Position numbers and translations under genes: made by a program | Part shown: piece after piece, positions 32,792 through 41,140 of the stretch | Layout: the number at the start of each line of letters is the position of its first letter | Position numbering within the stretch: the first letter of the stretch is position 1 | Notes under the pieces: generated by a model | Told to the model about the DNA's origin: nothing | Databases searched by the model: none | The model's input: only the letters and a program-made list of their open reading frames with translations | Assembly (NCBI RefSeq): GCF_003581645.1 | Contig: NZ_QXFK01000019.1 | Location: forward strand, 62,001 to 126,000 | Direction of reading: 5' to 3' | DNA: 64,000 bases | Source of the DNA: Pelagerythrobacter aerophilus | GTDB taxonomy: Bacteria; Pseudomonadota; Alphaproteobacteria; Sphingomonadales; Sphingomonadaceae

Positions 32792-35197
32792 ATGGATGCG
32801 AACGAGAACATTTCCACTGAGCGGCGCGGAGGGTGGGCGGCGCTCGTACTCGGCATCGTGCTCGCCCTTATCGGCTTGGTGCTGGCTGCAGGCGGCATCT
32901 GGCTCGTCTCTCTGGGCGGTTCGCCGTATTACCTGATCGCAGGCATCGCCCTCATCGCCAGCGGCGCCCTGATCGGCCTGCGCAATGTCCTGGGCGTGTG
33001 GCTCTACGCCTTGCTTTTCGTCGGGACGGTAATCTGGGCCTTCTGGGAATCCGGTTCGGATATCTGGGCGCTCGTGCCCCGCGTGGTGGGGCCTGCGGTG
33101 TTGATGGTTCTCGTCCTTCTCGTCGCTCCATTGATGCGCAGGCGCCCCCTGGGCTGGCCGGGGGCGCTCGGAGTGGCCGCCGCGTTCATCGCGGTCATGG
33201 CCGTGGGCACATACCTCGTCGCGCAGAACGGGCCCTCCTCCCCCGTCCAGGAGCTGCCTGCCGCGAACTACGCCGCGGGCGGCACCTTCACTGCGCCCGG
33301 CGGCGACTGGACCGCCTATGGCGGGACGCAGGGCGCCCAGCGCTATTCGCGGTTGGCCCAGATCACGCCGGACAACGTCGGCCAGCTCGAGCGGGCGTGG
33401 GTCGCGCATACGCGGGACCTCCCGGACGACATGAAGGACAACAGCTACGGCGCCGAGACCACCCCGCTCAAGATCGGCGACACGCTCTACCTCTGCTCCG
33501 CCAAGAACATTCTGATCGCACTCGACCCGGCAACCGGGGACGAGCGGTGGCGCTACGATCCGCAAGTATCGGACGAGTGGATTCCCTACACCGCCGCCTG
33601 CCGCGGCGTGGCCTACCACGAAGTTGCCGCCGCAGACGCCGACGCCCCCTGCGCACGGCGGATCATCGAAGGCACGCTCGACGCGCGCCTGATCGCCGTG
33701 GATGCGGAGACCGGACGGCCCTGCCGGGATTTCGGCACCAACGGTTCGGTCAGCATTACCGAGGGCATGGGCCCGGTGGTGCCGGGCATGGTCTCGATCA
33801 CCTCCCCGCCGGTGGTCGTTCGCGGCAATATCGTCACCGGGCATCAGGTGCTCGACGGGCAGAAGCTCGACGCCCCGTCGGGCGTGATCCAGGCCTTCGA
33901 TGCCGTGACCGGCGAACTCGCCTGGGCGTGGGACATGACCGCACCGGACCGCCAGGGCGGCCCCGAGGACGGAGAAACCTACACCCGCGGGACGCCGAAC
34001 ATGTGGACCATGGCCGCTGCCGACGAGGAATTGGGGCTGGTCTACCTGCCGATGGGCAACTCCGCAGGCGACTACTGGAGCAGCGACCGTCTGCCCGCCG
34101 AGAACGAATACGCGACCTCGCTGGTGGCGCTCGACGCCGAAACAGGCCGTCCCGCCTGGCACTTCCAGACCGTGCACAAGGACGTGTGGGACTACGATCT
34201 CGGCTCGCAGCCGACGCTGATCGACCTGCCCGGGGGCGTCCCCGCAGTGGTCCTGGCAAGCAAGCAGGGCGACATCTATGTCCTCGACCGCCGCAACGGC
34301 AATCTGCTGACGGCTGTGGAGGAACGCCCGGTGCCGCAGGGCGGGGTCGAGCCGGAACAGAGGTCGCCGACCCAGCCCTATTCGCTGTTCCACACGCTTG
34401 CGCGGCCGGAACTCGACGAGCGCGACATGTGGGGCATGTCGCCGATCGACCAGATGGTCTGCCGCATCCAGTTCCGGCGCGCGTCGTACAAGGGCATGTA
34501 CACCCCGCCGACCGCCGATCAGCGCTGGGTCCAGTACCCCGGCTACAATGGCGGTTCCGACTGGGGCGGGATTGCGATCGACCCCAGCAGGGGCGTGATC
34601 GTGGCCAACTACAACGATATGCCGAACTATAACCGCCTCGTCCCGCGCGAGGAGGCAAACGAGAAAGGCTGGGCGCCCCGCGGTGCAGCGCGCGGCGGGG
34701 ACATGGGTGGCGGCTCCGAAGGTGCCGGCGATCCGCAAATGGGCGCGCCCTACGCGATCGACGTCAACGCCGGCTGGCGTCTGCCGTTCACGGGCCTGCT
34801 GTGCAAGGAGCCGCCCTACGGCGGCATCCGCGCGATCGATCTGCGCACCGGCGAGACGATCTGGGATCGCCCGCTAGGTTCGGCGCGCCGCAACGGGCCG
34901 TTCGGCATCCCCTCTATGATGCCGTTCGAGATCGGCACGCCGAACAACGGCGGCAGCGTGGTCACGGCCGGCGGCCTGATCTTCATCGCCGCGACGACCG
35001 ACAACCTATTCCGCGCGATCGACATGCGCACCGGAGAGACGCTGTGGCAGGACGTGTTGCCTGCCGGCGGCCAGGCGACGCCGATCACCTACGAAGCGAA
35101 CGGGCGGCAATATGTCGTCGTCATGGCGGGCGGCCACCACTTCATGGAGACGCCGATCGGCGACGAACTGATCGCCTACGCCCTGCCGGCCGAGTAA
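32792..35197 (+). CDS. gcd: membrane-bound PQQ-dependent glucose dehydrogenase
   Basis: An 801-residue quinoprotein. Five N-terminal membrane helices (~15-150) anchor it; the periplasmic eight-bladed propeller follows. Recognisable parts are DWTAYGGTQGAQRYSRL at the start of the propeller, GTPNMWTMAA, WDYDLGSQPTLID with the catalytic aspartate region, and RRNGPFGIPSMMPFEIGTPNNGG near the end. It oxidises glucose or other aldoses to lactones in the periplasm and passes electrons to ubiquinone, and so to the oxidases encoded nearby. No PQQ synthesis genes are seen in this window. The ATG follows GGGGGAAGATCC. Confidence 0.93.
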   Translation: MDANENISTERRGGWAALVLGIVLALIGLVLAAGGIWLVSLGGSPYYLIAGIALIASGALIGLRNVLGVWLYALLFVGTVIWAFWESGSDIWALVPRVVGPAVLMVLVLLVAPLMRRRPLGWPGALGVAAAFIAVMAVGTYLVAQNGPSSPVQELPAANYAAGGTFTAPGGDWTAYGGTQGAQRYSRLAQITPDNVGQLERAWVAHTRDLPDDMKDNSYGAETTPLKIGDTLYLCSAKNILIALDPATGDERWRYDPQVSDEWIPYTAACRGVAYHEVAAADADAPCARRIIEGTLDARLIAVDAETGRPCRDFGTNGSVSITEGMGPVVPGMVSITSPPVVVRGNIVTGHQVLDGQKLDAPSGVIQAFDAVTGELAWAWDMTAPDRQGGPEDGETYTRGTPNMWTMAAADEELGLVYLPMGNSAGDYWSSDRLPAENEYATSLVALDAETGRPAWHFQTVHKDVWDYDLGSQPTLIDLPGGVPAVVLASKQGDIYVLDRRNGNLLTAVEERPVPQGGVEPEQRSPTQPYSLFHTLARPELDERDMWGMSPIDQMVCRIQFRRASYKGMYTPPTADQRWVQYPGYNGGSDWGGIAIDPSRGVIVANYNDMPNYNRLVPREEANEKGWAPRGAARGGDMGGGSEGAGDPQMGAPYAIDVNAGWRLPFTGLLCKEPPYGGIRAIDLRTGETIWDRPLGSARRNGPFGIPSMMPFEIGTPNNGGSVVTAGGLIFIAATTDNLFRAIDMRTGETLWQDVLPAGGQATPITYEANGRQYVVVMAGGHHFMETPIGDELIAYALPAE

Positions 35198-35406
35198 GAG
35201 TGCCTGCCTGCTGACCGGTATGGGCGGAGCATCCTTTGCCCTGTTTTTCGTCGGCTCGCGAACCGCGAACCATCTTCAGCCGTGATCTTGCGCCGGGAGA
35301 GCGTACCCGCGGTCGCCCCATCGGCCAGCGCGCTTTGATGTGGGTTTATTCCGCCCACGAATGGTCGCGCGGAAGCCACGCTTCGCAGCCTCGTCAATTT
35401 TCGGGA

Positions 35407-35432
35407 GGAACGACGAGCCGTGCACGAACGTC
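35407..35432 (+). promoter_or_regulatory. possible EcfG-type promoter of the hemerythrin-like gene
   Basis: GGAAC (35407-35411), 17 bp, CGTC (35429-35432), a one-mismatch match to the general stress promoter. The ATG at 35454 and its GAGGAG site lie at a suitable distance. This is the best of the three GGAAC motifs seen. The rest of the 35198-35453 gap shows no gene. Confidence 0.4.
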
Positions 35433-35453
35433 TGCGTGCCGAGGAGCACAAAC

Positions 35454-35951
35454 ATGGCCACCAAAACCGATACCGACGCAACCCACATCCTGCAGGCAGA
35501 TCACCGCGAGGTGGAGGGCCTGTTTTCGAAATACGAGAAATCCTCCGGCATCGATCGCAAGAGGGAAATCGCGCAGACGATCTGCAACGAGCTGAAGATC
35601 CACACGATGATCGAGGAGGAAATCTTCTATCCCGCCCTCAAGGGCAAGATCGAGGAGAGCCTGCTCAAGGAAGCCTATGTCGAGCATGACGACGCCAAGG
35701 TGCTCGTCAACGAGATCGCCGAAGGCAGCCCGAACGAGGACTTCTACGACGCCAAGGTTTCGGTGCTGAAAGAGCAGATCGAGCATCACGTGCGCGAAGA
35801 AGAGAAAATGCAGGACAACATGTTCCAGCAGGCGCGCGCCGCCGACGTGGATCTCAATGCCCTCGGAGAGCAGTTGCTGGCCCGCAAGAAGGAACTCAAG
35901 GCCCAGGCGGAGACGAGCGGCCTGCCTCCGGCCAAAGCCACCACTTTCTAG
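35454..35951 (+). CDS. hemerythrin-like HHE-domain protein
   Basis: A 165-residue four-helix protein with hemerythrin-type metal-ligand motifs: ILQADHREVEG, LKIHTMIEEEIFYP, VEHDDAK and IEHHVREEEKMQ. These supply the His and Glu/Asp ligands for a di-iron site. Such cytoplasmic proteins in alphaproteobacteria are general-stress members that bind oxygen or protect iron. The start at 35454 follows GAGGAG; an upstream frame of 38 codons is not supported. The tail is lysine/glutamate-rich. A possible EcfG promoter precedes it. Confidence 0.88.
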   Translation: MATKTDTDATHILQADHREVEGLFSKYEKSSGIDRKREIAQTICNELKIHTMIEEEIFYPALKGKIEESLLKEAYVEHDDAKVLVNEIAEGSPNEDFYDAKVSVLKEQIEHHVREEEKMQDNMFQQARAADVDLNALGEQLLARKKELKAQAETSGLPPAKATTF

Positions 35952-35977
35952 GCCTCGGCTGCCTCGGGAGGCGGGAG

Positions 35978-36478
35978 ATGAGTTCCACATCCTCCATCGA
36001 CATTGACGTCGACCGCAGGCTTCAGGAACGGCATTGGTTTATCAGCCGCATCTTGTGGGTGATCATGCTGGCGCTGGTGCTCGTCGCGCTGCTCGGCCTG
36101 ACCGGCAGCGGAGGGGCATTGTCGCGCCAGCATGTTGCGGCAGGAGCGGCAGAGCTGGATATCCCGCGGGTCGGCCGCTGGTCGGCGACGGATCACCTGG
36201 CCGTCAAGGTCGATCAGCCGGCACCGAACGGACTGGAAATTCTCCTCCCTGCGAAGTTCGCCGAGATCTTCGCCGTCGAAGCGGTAAGCCCGCGCCCGTC
36301 TTCGGTCACGGCGACGGCGGAGGGCCATCGATATACTTTCGATTCCTCGGCCGAGCCGGGCCAGCGTAGCATCGTCTTTTCCATTCGCCCGAGCCGGATC
36401 CTGCTTTCCTCGCACATGGGCCGTTTCGAAGTGAACGGTGCCCGGACTGCCGATCTGCCCATTGCGGTCCTGCCTTAG
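35978..36478 (+). CDS. single-pass membrane protein, unknown function
   Basis: A 166-residue protein. One membrane helix near residues 25-45 (ILWVIMLALVLVALLGL) follows a short polar N-terminus containing QERHWF. The rest is a predicted beta-rich extracytoplasmic domain with no cysteine or catalytic motif recognised. It starts 26 bp after the hemerythrin-like gene and ends 9 bp before the DUF421 gene, so it is probably in one operon with them. That pairing suggests the two membrane proteins work together, but no function can be assigned. Confidence 0.7.
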   Translation: MSSTSSIDIDVDRRLQERHWFISRILWVIMLALVLVALLGLTGSGGALSRQHVAAGAAELDIPRVGRWSATDHLAVKVDQPAPNGLEILLPAKFAEIFAVEAVSPRPSSVTATAEGHRYTFDSSAEPGQRSIVFSIRPSRILLSSHMGRFEVNGARTADLPIAVLP

Positions 36479-36487
36479 GAGAGGTGC

Positions 36488-36937
36488 ATGGACAGCGTAA
36501 TCAGAGGCGTTGCGATCTATCTGCTGCTGGTGGTTATCATCCGGGCAACGGGGCGCCGCACCATGGCTCAGGCGACGCCGTTCGACTTCGTGCTTCTGCT
36601 GATCGTCGCGGAGACGACCCAGCAGGCCCTGCTCGGAGACGATTTCTCGATCACCAACGCCGTGATCCTGATCGTCACGCTGTTCATGCTGGACGTCGGC
36701 CTCTCATATCTCAAGCGGTGGTCGCCTTCGGTTTCCAGGCTGATCGACGGCCGGCCGACGTTCCTGATCCACGACGGTCAGATCGACGAACGCGCGTTGA
36801 AGAAGACCCGCATGGATACCTCGGACGTCATGGTGGCCGCGCGTGCGCAGCATGGACTGGAACGGCTCGACCAGATCAAGCACGCCGTGCTCGAGAACGA
36901 CGCGGGCATTACGATCATCCCCCGCCCCGGCGCCTGA
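36488..36937 (+). CDS. DUF421 (YetF-like) membrane protein
   Basis: A 149-residue protein with three N-terminal membrane segments (GVAIYLLLVVIIR; FDFVLLLIVAETTQQAL; AVILIVTLFMLDVGLSYL) and a soluble C-terminal beta domain (GRPTFLIHDGQIDERALKKTRM) typical of DUF421. The signature RxTGRRTMAQATPFDFVLL is present. The family is common in stress regulons; its biochemical role is not established. It is the last gene of the hemerythrin/membrane-protein cluster. Confidence 0.85.
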   Translation: MDSVIRGVAIYLLLVVIIRATGRRTMAQATPFDFVLLLIVAETTQQALLGDDFSITNAVILIVTLFMLDVGLSYLKRWSPSVSRLIDGRPTFLIHDGQIDERALKKTRMDTSDVMVAARAQHGLERLDQIKHAVLENDAGITIIPRPGA

Positions 36938-36982
36938 TCGGACGCGCTCGGGACTGCGGTCTTTCAGGAACGAGCGCTCCGA

Positions 36983-37031
36983 AGCCTCGTTTCGGAAGCC
37001 GAGGCTGCGCCTCGATCGAAAGGGCGCAGCC
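36983..37031 (+). repeat. two mutually exclusive hairpins
   Basis: AGCCTCG (36983-36989) can pair with CGAGGCT (37000-37006). Alternatively GGCTGCGCC (37003-37011) pairs perfectly with GGCGCAGCC (37023-37031). The two stems share bases 37003-37006 and cannot form together. There is no T tract. It lies between the DUF421 gene and the SDR remnant and could be a relic leader structure or a REP-like element. Confidence 0.45.
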
Positions 37032-37072
37032 CGCTCTCGCTGTCCGGCAGAAGTCGATCGAGGACCTTGTCC

Positions 37073-37249
37073 ATGAACCAGACCGCACCGCCCGAAACCG
37101 TCATGCCTCCGCTGCCGGCTCACCAGCAGGACATCCCCTCGACGATGCCGGTCGAGCAGGTGAAGACCTTCGGTGAGGACGCGCTTCCGGGCCGAGCCGG
37201 ACAACCCGCGGAACTGGTCGGGGTCACCGGCGGGAAACCCATTCTCTAA
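37073..37249 (+). pseudogene. SDR oxidoreductase remnant, internally deleted
   Basis: A 58-codon open frame that keeps pieces of a general-stress SDR (YghA/GsiB-neighbour type, normally ~280-300 residues). The proline/glutamine-rich N-terminus (ends HQQD) is joined to the segment IPSTMPVEQVKTFG with GRAGQPAELV, which in intact enzymes comes near residue 240. That is joined to the C-terminal GVTGGKPIL. The Rossmann motif, catalytic Ser-Tyr-Lys and the strand between PAELV and GVTGG are all missing. Two in-frame deletions would explain it. The ATG at 37073 retains AGGA upstream, so a short peptide might still be made, but enzymatic function is excluded. Confidence 0.75.
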
Positions 37250-37287
37250 GGGGGCGCCGCTCCGGCGGCCGGTTCCCTTCGCATGCG

Positions 37288-38322
37288 ATGCCGCTGACAG
37301 ACGCCGTCTCCAACCCGCCCTGGGCCAACGCCGCGATATTCGTCACGGCCGGAATCGTCGTCTGGTTCGCCGGAGTCCGGCTGACTCGCAATCTCGAGAC
37401 TCTCGCCGCGCGGCTGCGGATCGACCGGGTCTTCGTCGGGATGCTGCTGCTCGGTGGCATCACCTCGCTGCCCGAAGTGGCGAATGTCGCGACCGCCTCC
37501 GTGATGGGGAACCCGGCGCTCGCCGCGAACAACCTTCTCGGCAGCGCGGCGATCAACGTGGTTCTTCTCGCGGTTGCGGACGCATGGCTCGGCCGCCCCG
37601 CCGTGACCGGCATAGTCGCCCGGCCCTCGACGATGATGATGGCGACCTTGTGCATGCTCGTGCTGATCGCGGTCGCGCTCGCGATCACGATCGGCGACCT
37701 CGAGGTTTTCGGGGTAGGTGTGGGCGCGCTGGCGATCTGCGCATTGAGCATCGGCTGCTTCCGGCTGGCGACCGGTTACGATGCACGCTCCCCGTGGAGG
37801 ATCGAGACGGACGAGATCGAGCGCGGGACGAAAGACGCGGAAGATACCCCGGTCGCTACACCCGCGCTGTGGCTGCGGGTCGCCATCGACGGCAGCCTGA
37901 TCTTCGCCGCAGGTTACGCCCTGTCGCAGACGGGAGATGCGATCGCCGAACAGACCGGCATCGCGAGCGCGCTGGTCGGCTTCGCCTTGATCGGGCTCGC
38001 GACATCAACCCCCGAACTGGCGACCATTCTCACCGCCCTGCGGCTCCATCGGCCCGAGATGGCGTTTGGTCAGGTGCTCGGCACCAACTTCGTCAACCTG
38101 TCGCTGATCCTGCTCGGCGATGCATTGTTCGCCGGTGGGCCGATTATCAACGAACTAGGCGCGTTCGAGGTCGTCTCGGCGCTGCTCGGTGCCGCGCTGA
38201 TCGGCATCTTCCTGGTCGGCCTGCTCGAACATCGCGACCGCACGGTGCTGAAGATGGGTTACGATTCCGCGGCGGTGATCCTGCTGTTCGCCCTGGGCCT
38301 GGGGTTGCTCTCCACCCTTTAG
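37288..38322 (+). CDS. sodium/calcium exchanger-family membrane protein
   Basis: A 344-residue CaCA-superfamily antiporter with about ten membrane helices in two halves. Each half carries an alpha-repeat with the ion-binding acidic residue: GGITSLPEVANVATAS and GLATSTPELATILTAL. The matching second helices read NNLLGSAAINVVL and GQVLGTNFVNLSL. The loop between halves is acidic (TDEIERGTKDAEDTP). It moves a cation, probably Ca2+ or a related ion, against Na+ or H+. It overlaps the convergent 38319-38597 gene by 4 bp. Confidence 0.88.
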   Translation: MPLTDAVSNPPWANAAIFVTAGIVVWFAGVRLTRNLETLAARLRIDRVFVGMLLLGGITSLPEVANVATASVMGNPALAANNLLGSAAINVVLLAVADAWLGRPAVTGIVARPSTMMMATLCMLVLIAVALAITIGDLEVFGVGVGALAICALSIGCFRLATGYDARSPWRIETDEIERGTKDAEDTPVATPALWLRVAIDGSLIFAAGYALSQTGDAIAEQTGIASALVGFALIGLATSTPELATILTALRLHRPEMAFGQVLGTNFVNLSLILLGDALFAGGPIINELGAFEVVSALLGAALIGIFLVGLLEHRDRTVLKMGYDSAAVILLFALGLGLLSTL

Positions 38323-38597
38323 CCGAACAGCGGCGGGAGGGTGTCGAACACGGTGGCCAGGGCGGCGATGGCGATCGCCAGCCCCGCCGTCGTCCACAAG
38401 GAGCGGACCTTGCGCACGCGCCACAGCCAGGCAAGTGCGGCCAGGCCCGCGAGCGAAAACAGCAGTCCGATCACACGGCCGGGCGCAGCATCGGGGAAGA
38501 TCACGCTGGCGGCCCATTTCGCCATGAACTGCCCGGTCCAGATCACCAGCGCGGCGACGACGGCGATCCAGTCGGTGCGGTTGTCGAACTCGCTCAT
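38319..38597 (-). CDS. small membrane protein of the oxidase operon
   Basis: A 92-residue protein with three predicted membrane segments (WIAVVAALVIWTGQFMA; VIGLLFSLAGLAALAWL; AGLAIAIAALATVF). Its ATG overlaps the stop of the cytochrome oxidase subunit I+III gene (ATGA), so it is the last, coupled gene of that operon. Small hydrophobic proteins at this place can be subunit IV-like or assembly factors. No family could be recognised, so the role is inferred only from position. Confidence 0.7.
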   Translation of the reverse strand: MSEFDNRTDWIAVVAALVIWTGQFMAKWAASVIFPDAAPGRVIGLLFSLAGLAALAWLWRVRKVRSLWTTAGLAIAIAALATVFDTLPPLFG

Positions 38598-41140
38598 CCC
38601 GCCAGCCCCGGTGCCAGCCGTGTGAGGACGGCAAAGCCCAAACCCTGCAGCGCGGCGAAGGCAAGGAAGCGGGAGACGATGTCCATCGTCGTGTTGACCG
38701 GTGGCCTCAGCAGGCCGCGCCCGCTCCGCAGGCCGAGATAGAGGGCCATGATCGCGCCAACGAAGATCACGCCGCCCTGAAGCGCTATCATCGCGAATAC
38801 GGTCGCACCCTGCCCGCTATTCGTGGGCGCGAGGCCGGCGGCGTTCCATGTCTCGATGTCGAGCCAGCAGGCCGCACCCGCAAGCAGTGCACTGGCGCCG
38901 GCCAGCAGCCAGGGCATCTGGCCGGCGAACGTGCCCTCCTCATGCCGGGCCAGCACGTGCCGTCCGCCCCATGCGGCGGCCAGTGCCAGCAGAAGCAGGG
39001 CGACGATCGCCCCGGTGGTCGCCAGCGATGGCGGGGCGATCCACACGTCGGGGTGAATGCCGTAGAGGTAGAGATAGGCGAAGCTCGCCATCAGCGCGAT
39101 CATCCCGATCACCGCCATGAGCGAATTCAGCGCCCACCAGCCATGGCTCTTCGGGCCCGGGATCTGGATCGGCACTTCGATGCCGGCGCCGATATCGGCC
39201 ATCCGCTTTCGCACCGGACGGTCGGTTTCCCACAGCCAGCGCAGCGTCGCGAAGACGGCGACGGCACCGCAGGCAAAGCCGAACGCATAGGCCTGCACGG
39301 TCAGCGACAGGAAGAAGCCCGCGGTAAACGCCGCCGAGGCGACCGGCCAGGGCGACGGCCCCGGCATGATCTGGAGGTATTCGGGCTCGGCATTGGCGGG
39401 CGAGGTAATGATCGTCTCCCGCAGACCGGTCGCGGTGCCGGGAAGGAAGTAGCGCCCCTCCTCCACGTCGCGGCAGATCTCCGGATTGTCCCACAGCGGT
39501 TCGCGGGTGCGGATCACCGGGATCGACCGGACCGAGTAGAGGCCCGTCGGCAGCCAGTCGATCGTGCCGGCATCGTAGACGTTGCCGGCATCCTTATCGA
39601 CCGTGAAGCGGAAGCGGCGCGCGAGATCGAAGACGAACAGCGCGACGCCTGCGGCCATCACGAAGGCGCCGACGGTCGAAATAAGGTTCAGCACGTCGAA
39701 CCCGCGGTCCGGCAGATAGGTGTAGACGCGCCGCGGCATCCCCATCAGGCCGGTCAGGTGCATCGGCAGGAACGCGATGTGAATGCCCGCGAACATCAAG
39801 CCGAAGACCCACTTCCCGACCCGCTCCGAAAGCGCGTTCCGGCTCGTCAGCCCGGCCCAGTGATAGAAGGCGGCGAACATCGGAAACACCATCCCGCCTA
39901 TCAGCACGTAATGGAGATGCGCGACGATGAAGTAGGTGTCGTGCGCCTGCCAGTCGAACGGAACCATCGCCACCATCACGCCGGTCAGCCCGCCCATGGT
40001 GAAGACGAGCACGCTGCCGATCACGAATAGCGAGACGGTGTTCCAGCGGATGCGTCCGCTCGCAAGCGTGGCGATCCAGCAGAACACCTGGATGCCCGCC
40101 GGCAGGCTGACCGCCATCGAGGCCGCGGAGAAATACCCGGTCGCGACCCGCGGCATGCCGGTCGCGAACATGTGGTGCGCCCATACGCCGAAGCTGATGA
40201 AACCCGTCGCCACCAGCGCCAGCGCGTTGAGCCGGTAGCCGACGAGACTCTTCCGCACGACGGTGGTCGCCATCATGCTCATCAGCCCGGCGGCGGGCAG
40301 GAAGATGATGTAGACCTCCGGGTGGCCGAAGAACCAGAACAGGTGCTGCCACAGCAGCGGATCGCCGCCCCGCGTGGGATCGAAGAACGGCCAGTTGAAC
40401 GCCCGCTCCAGCTCGAGCAGCAGAGTGCACAGGATCACCGACGGGAACGCGAGGATGATCATGAAGGCGAAAACCAGCATGGCCCAGGCGAACATCGGCA
40501 TGCGGTCGAGCGTCATCCCGGGCGCGCGGGTGCGCAGCACGCCGACGATGATCTCGATCGCGCCGGCGATGGCCGAAATCTCGATGAAGCCGATCCCGAG
40601 CAGCCAGAAGTCGGCGTTGATACCTGGGGAGAATGCGATCGAGGTCAGCGGCGGGTACATGAACCAGCCGCCGTCGGGCGCGAGGCCGACGAACAGCGAG
40701 AGGAAGAACGAGATCCCGCCGATCGCATAGGCCCAGAAGGCGAAGGCGGACAGGCGCGGGAACGGCAAGTCGCGAGCGCCCAGCATCTGCGGCAGCAGCA
40801 GCACGCCGATGGCCTCCACCATCGGCACCGCAAAGAGGAACATCATCACCGTGCCGTGCATGGTGAAGACCTGGTTGTAGGTCTCCATCGGCACGATGTC
40901 CTGCAGCGGCGCGGCGAGTTGCACGCGCATGATCAGCGCGAGAATCCCGGCGAGGACGAAGAACAGGAACGCGACCGAGACGTACCAGAAGCCGACGTAG
41001 TTGTTGTTGACCTCAGTCAGCAGGCCCCACCCCGGCGGAACGCGCCAGGCTTTCTCCAGCTTTTCCAGTTCCCCCTCCGGCCGCGGACCGGAGGTGGGAA
41101 AGCGGTCGTAGAGCGCGTGGTCGAAGCCGGTTTCGCTCAC
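38594..41140 (-). CDS. ctaD: cytochrome c oxidase subunit I+III fusion (caa3-type)
   Basis: An 848-residue fused core. Residues 1-~570 are subunit I: haem and copper histidines are visible in FTMHGTVMMFLF, FGHPEVYI, GVWAHHMF and IVAHLHYVLIGG. The HPEVY glutamate (proton entry to the active site) is present. Residues ~650-848 form a subunit III-like helical domain. The GTG at 41140 overlaps the subunit II stop (GTGA) and gives VSETGFDH. In the D-channel entrance the motif is ARDLPFPRLSAF: the aspartate is kept, but the two asparagines usual six to eight residues later are Ser-Ala. It reduces oxygen with electrons from cytochrome c and may pump fewer protons. Confidence 0.92.
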   Translation of the reverse strand: MSETGFDHALYDRFPTSGPRPEGELEKLEKAWRVPPGWGLLTEVNNNYVGFWYVSVAFLFFVLAGILALIMRVQLAAPLQDIVPMETYNQVFTMHGTVMMFLFAVPMVEAIGVLLLPQMLGARDLPFPRLSAFAFWAYAIGGISFFLSLFVGLAPDGGWFMYPPLTSIAFSPGINADFWLLGIGFIEISAIAGAIEIIVGVLRTRAPGMTLDRMPMFAWAMLVFAFMIILAFPSVILCTLLLELERAFNWPFFDPTRGGDPLLWQHLFWFFGHPEVYIIFLPAAGLMSMMATTVVRKSLVGYRLNALALVATGFISFGVWAHHMFATGMPRVATGYFSAASMAVSLPAGIQVFCWIATLASGRIRWNTVSLFVIGSVLVFTMGGLTGVMVAMVPFDWQAHDTYFIVAHLHYVLIGGMVFPMFAAFYHWAGLTSRNALSERVGKWVFGLMFAGIHIAFLPMHLTGLMGMPRRVYTYLPDRGFDVLNLISTVGAFVMAAGVALFVFDLARRFRFTVDKDAGNVYDAGTIDWLPTGLYSVRSIPVIRTREPLWDNPEICRDVEEGRYFLPGTATGLRETIITSPANAEPEYLQIMPGPSPWPVASAAFTAGFFLSLTVQAYAFGFACGAVAVFATLRWLWETDRPVRKRMADIGAGIEVPIQIPGPKSHGWWALNSLMAVIGMIALMASFAYLYLYGIHPDVWIAPPSLATTGAIVALLLLALAAAWGGRHVLARHEEGTFAGQMPWLLAGASALLAGAACWLDIETWNAAGLAPTNSGQGATVFAMIALQGGVIFVGAIMALYLGLRSGRGLLRPPVNTTMDIVSRFLAFAALQGLGFAVLTRLAPGLAG

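Noticed and set aside
32672-34738. 688-codon antisense frame over glucose dehydrogenase
   Set aside because: Shadow of the gcd gene; all quinoprotein motifs are on the plus strand.
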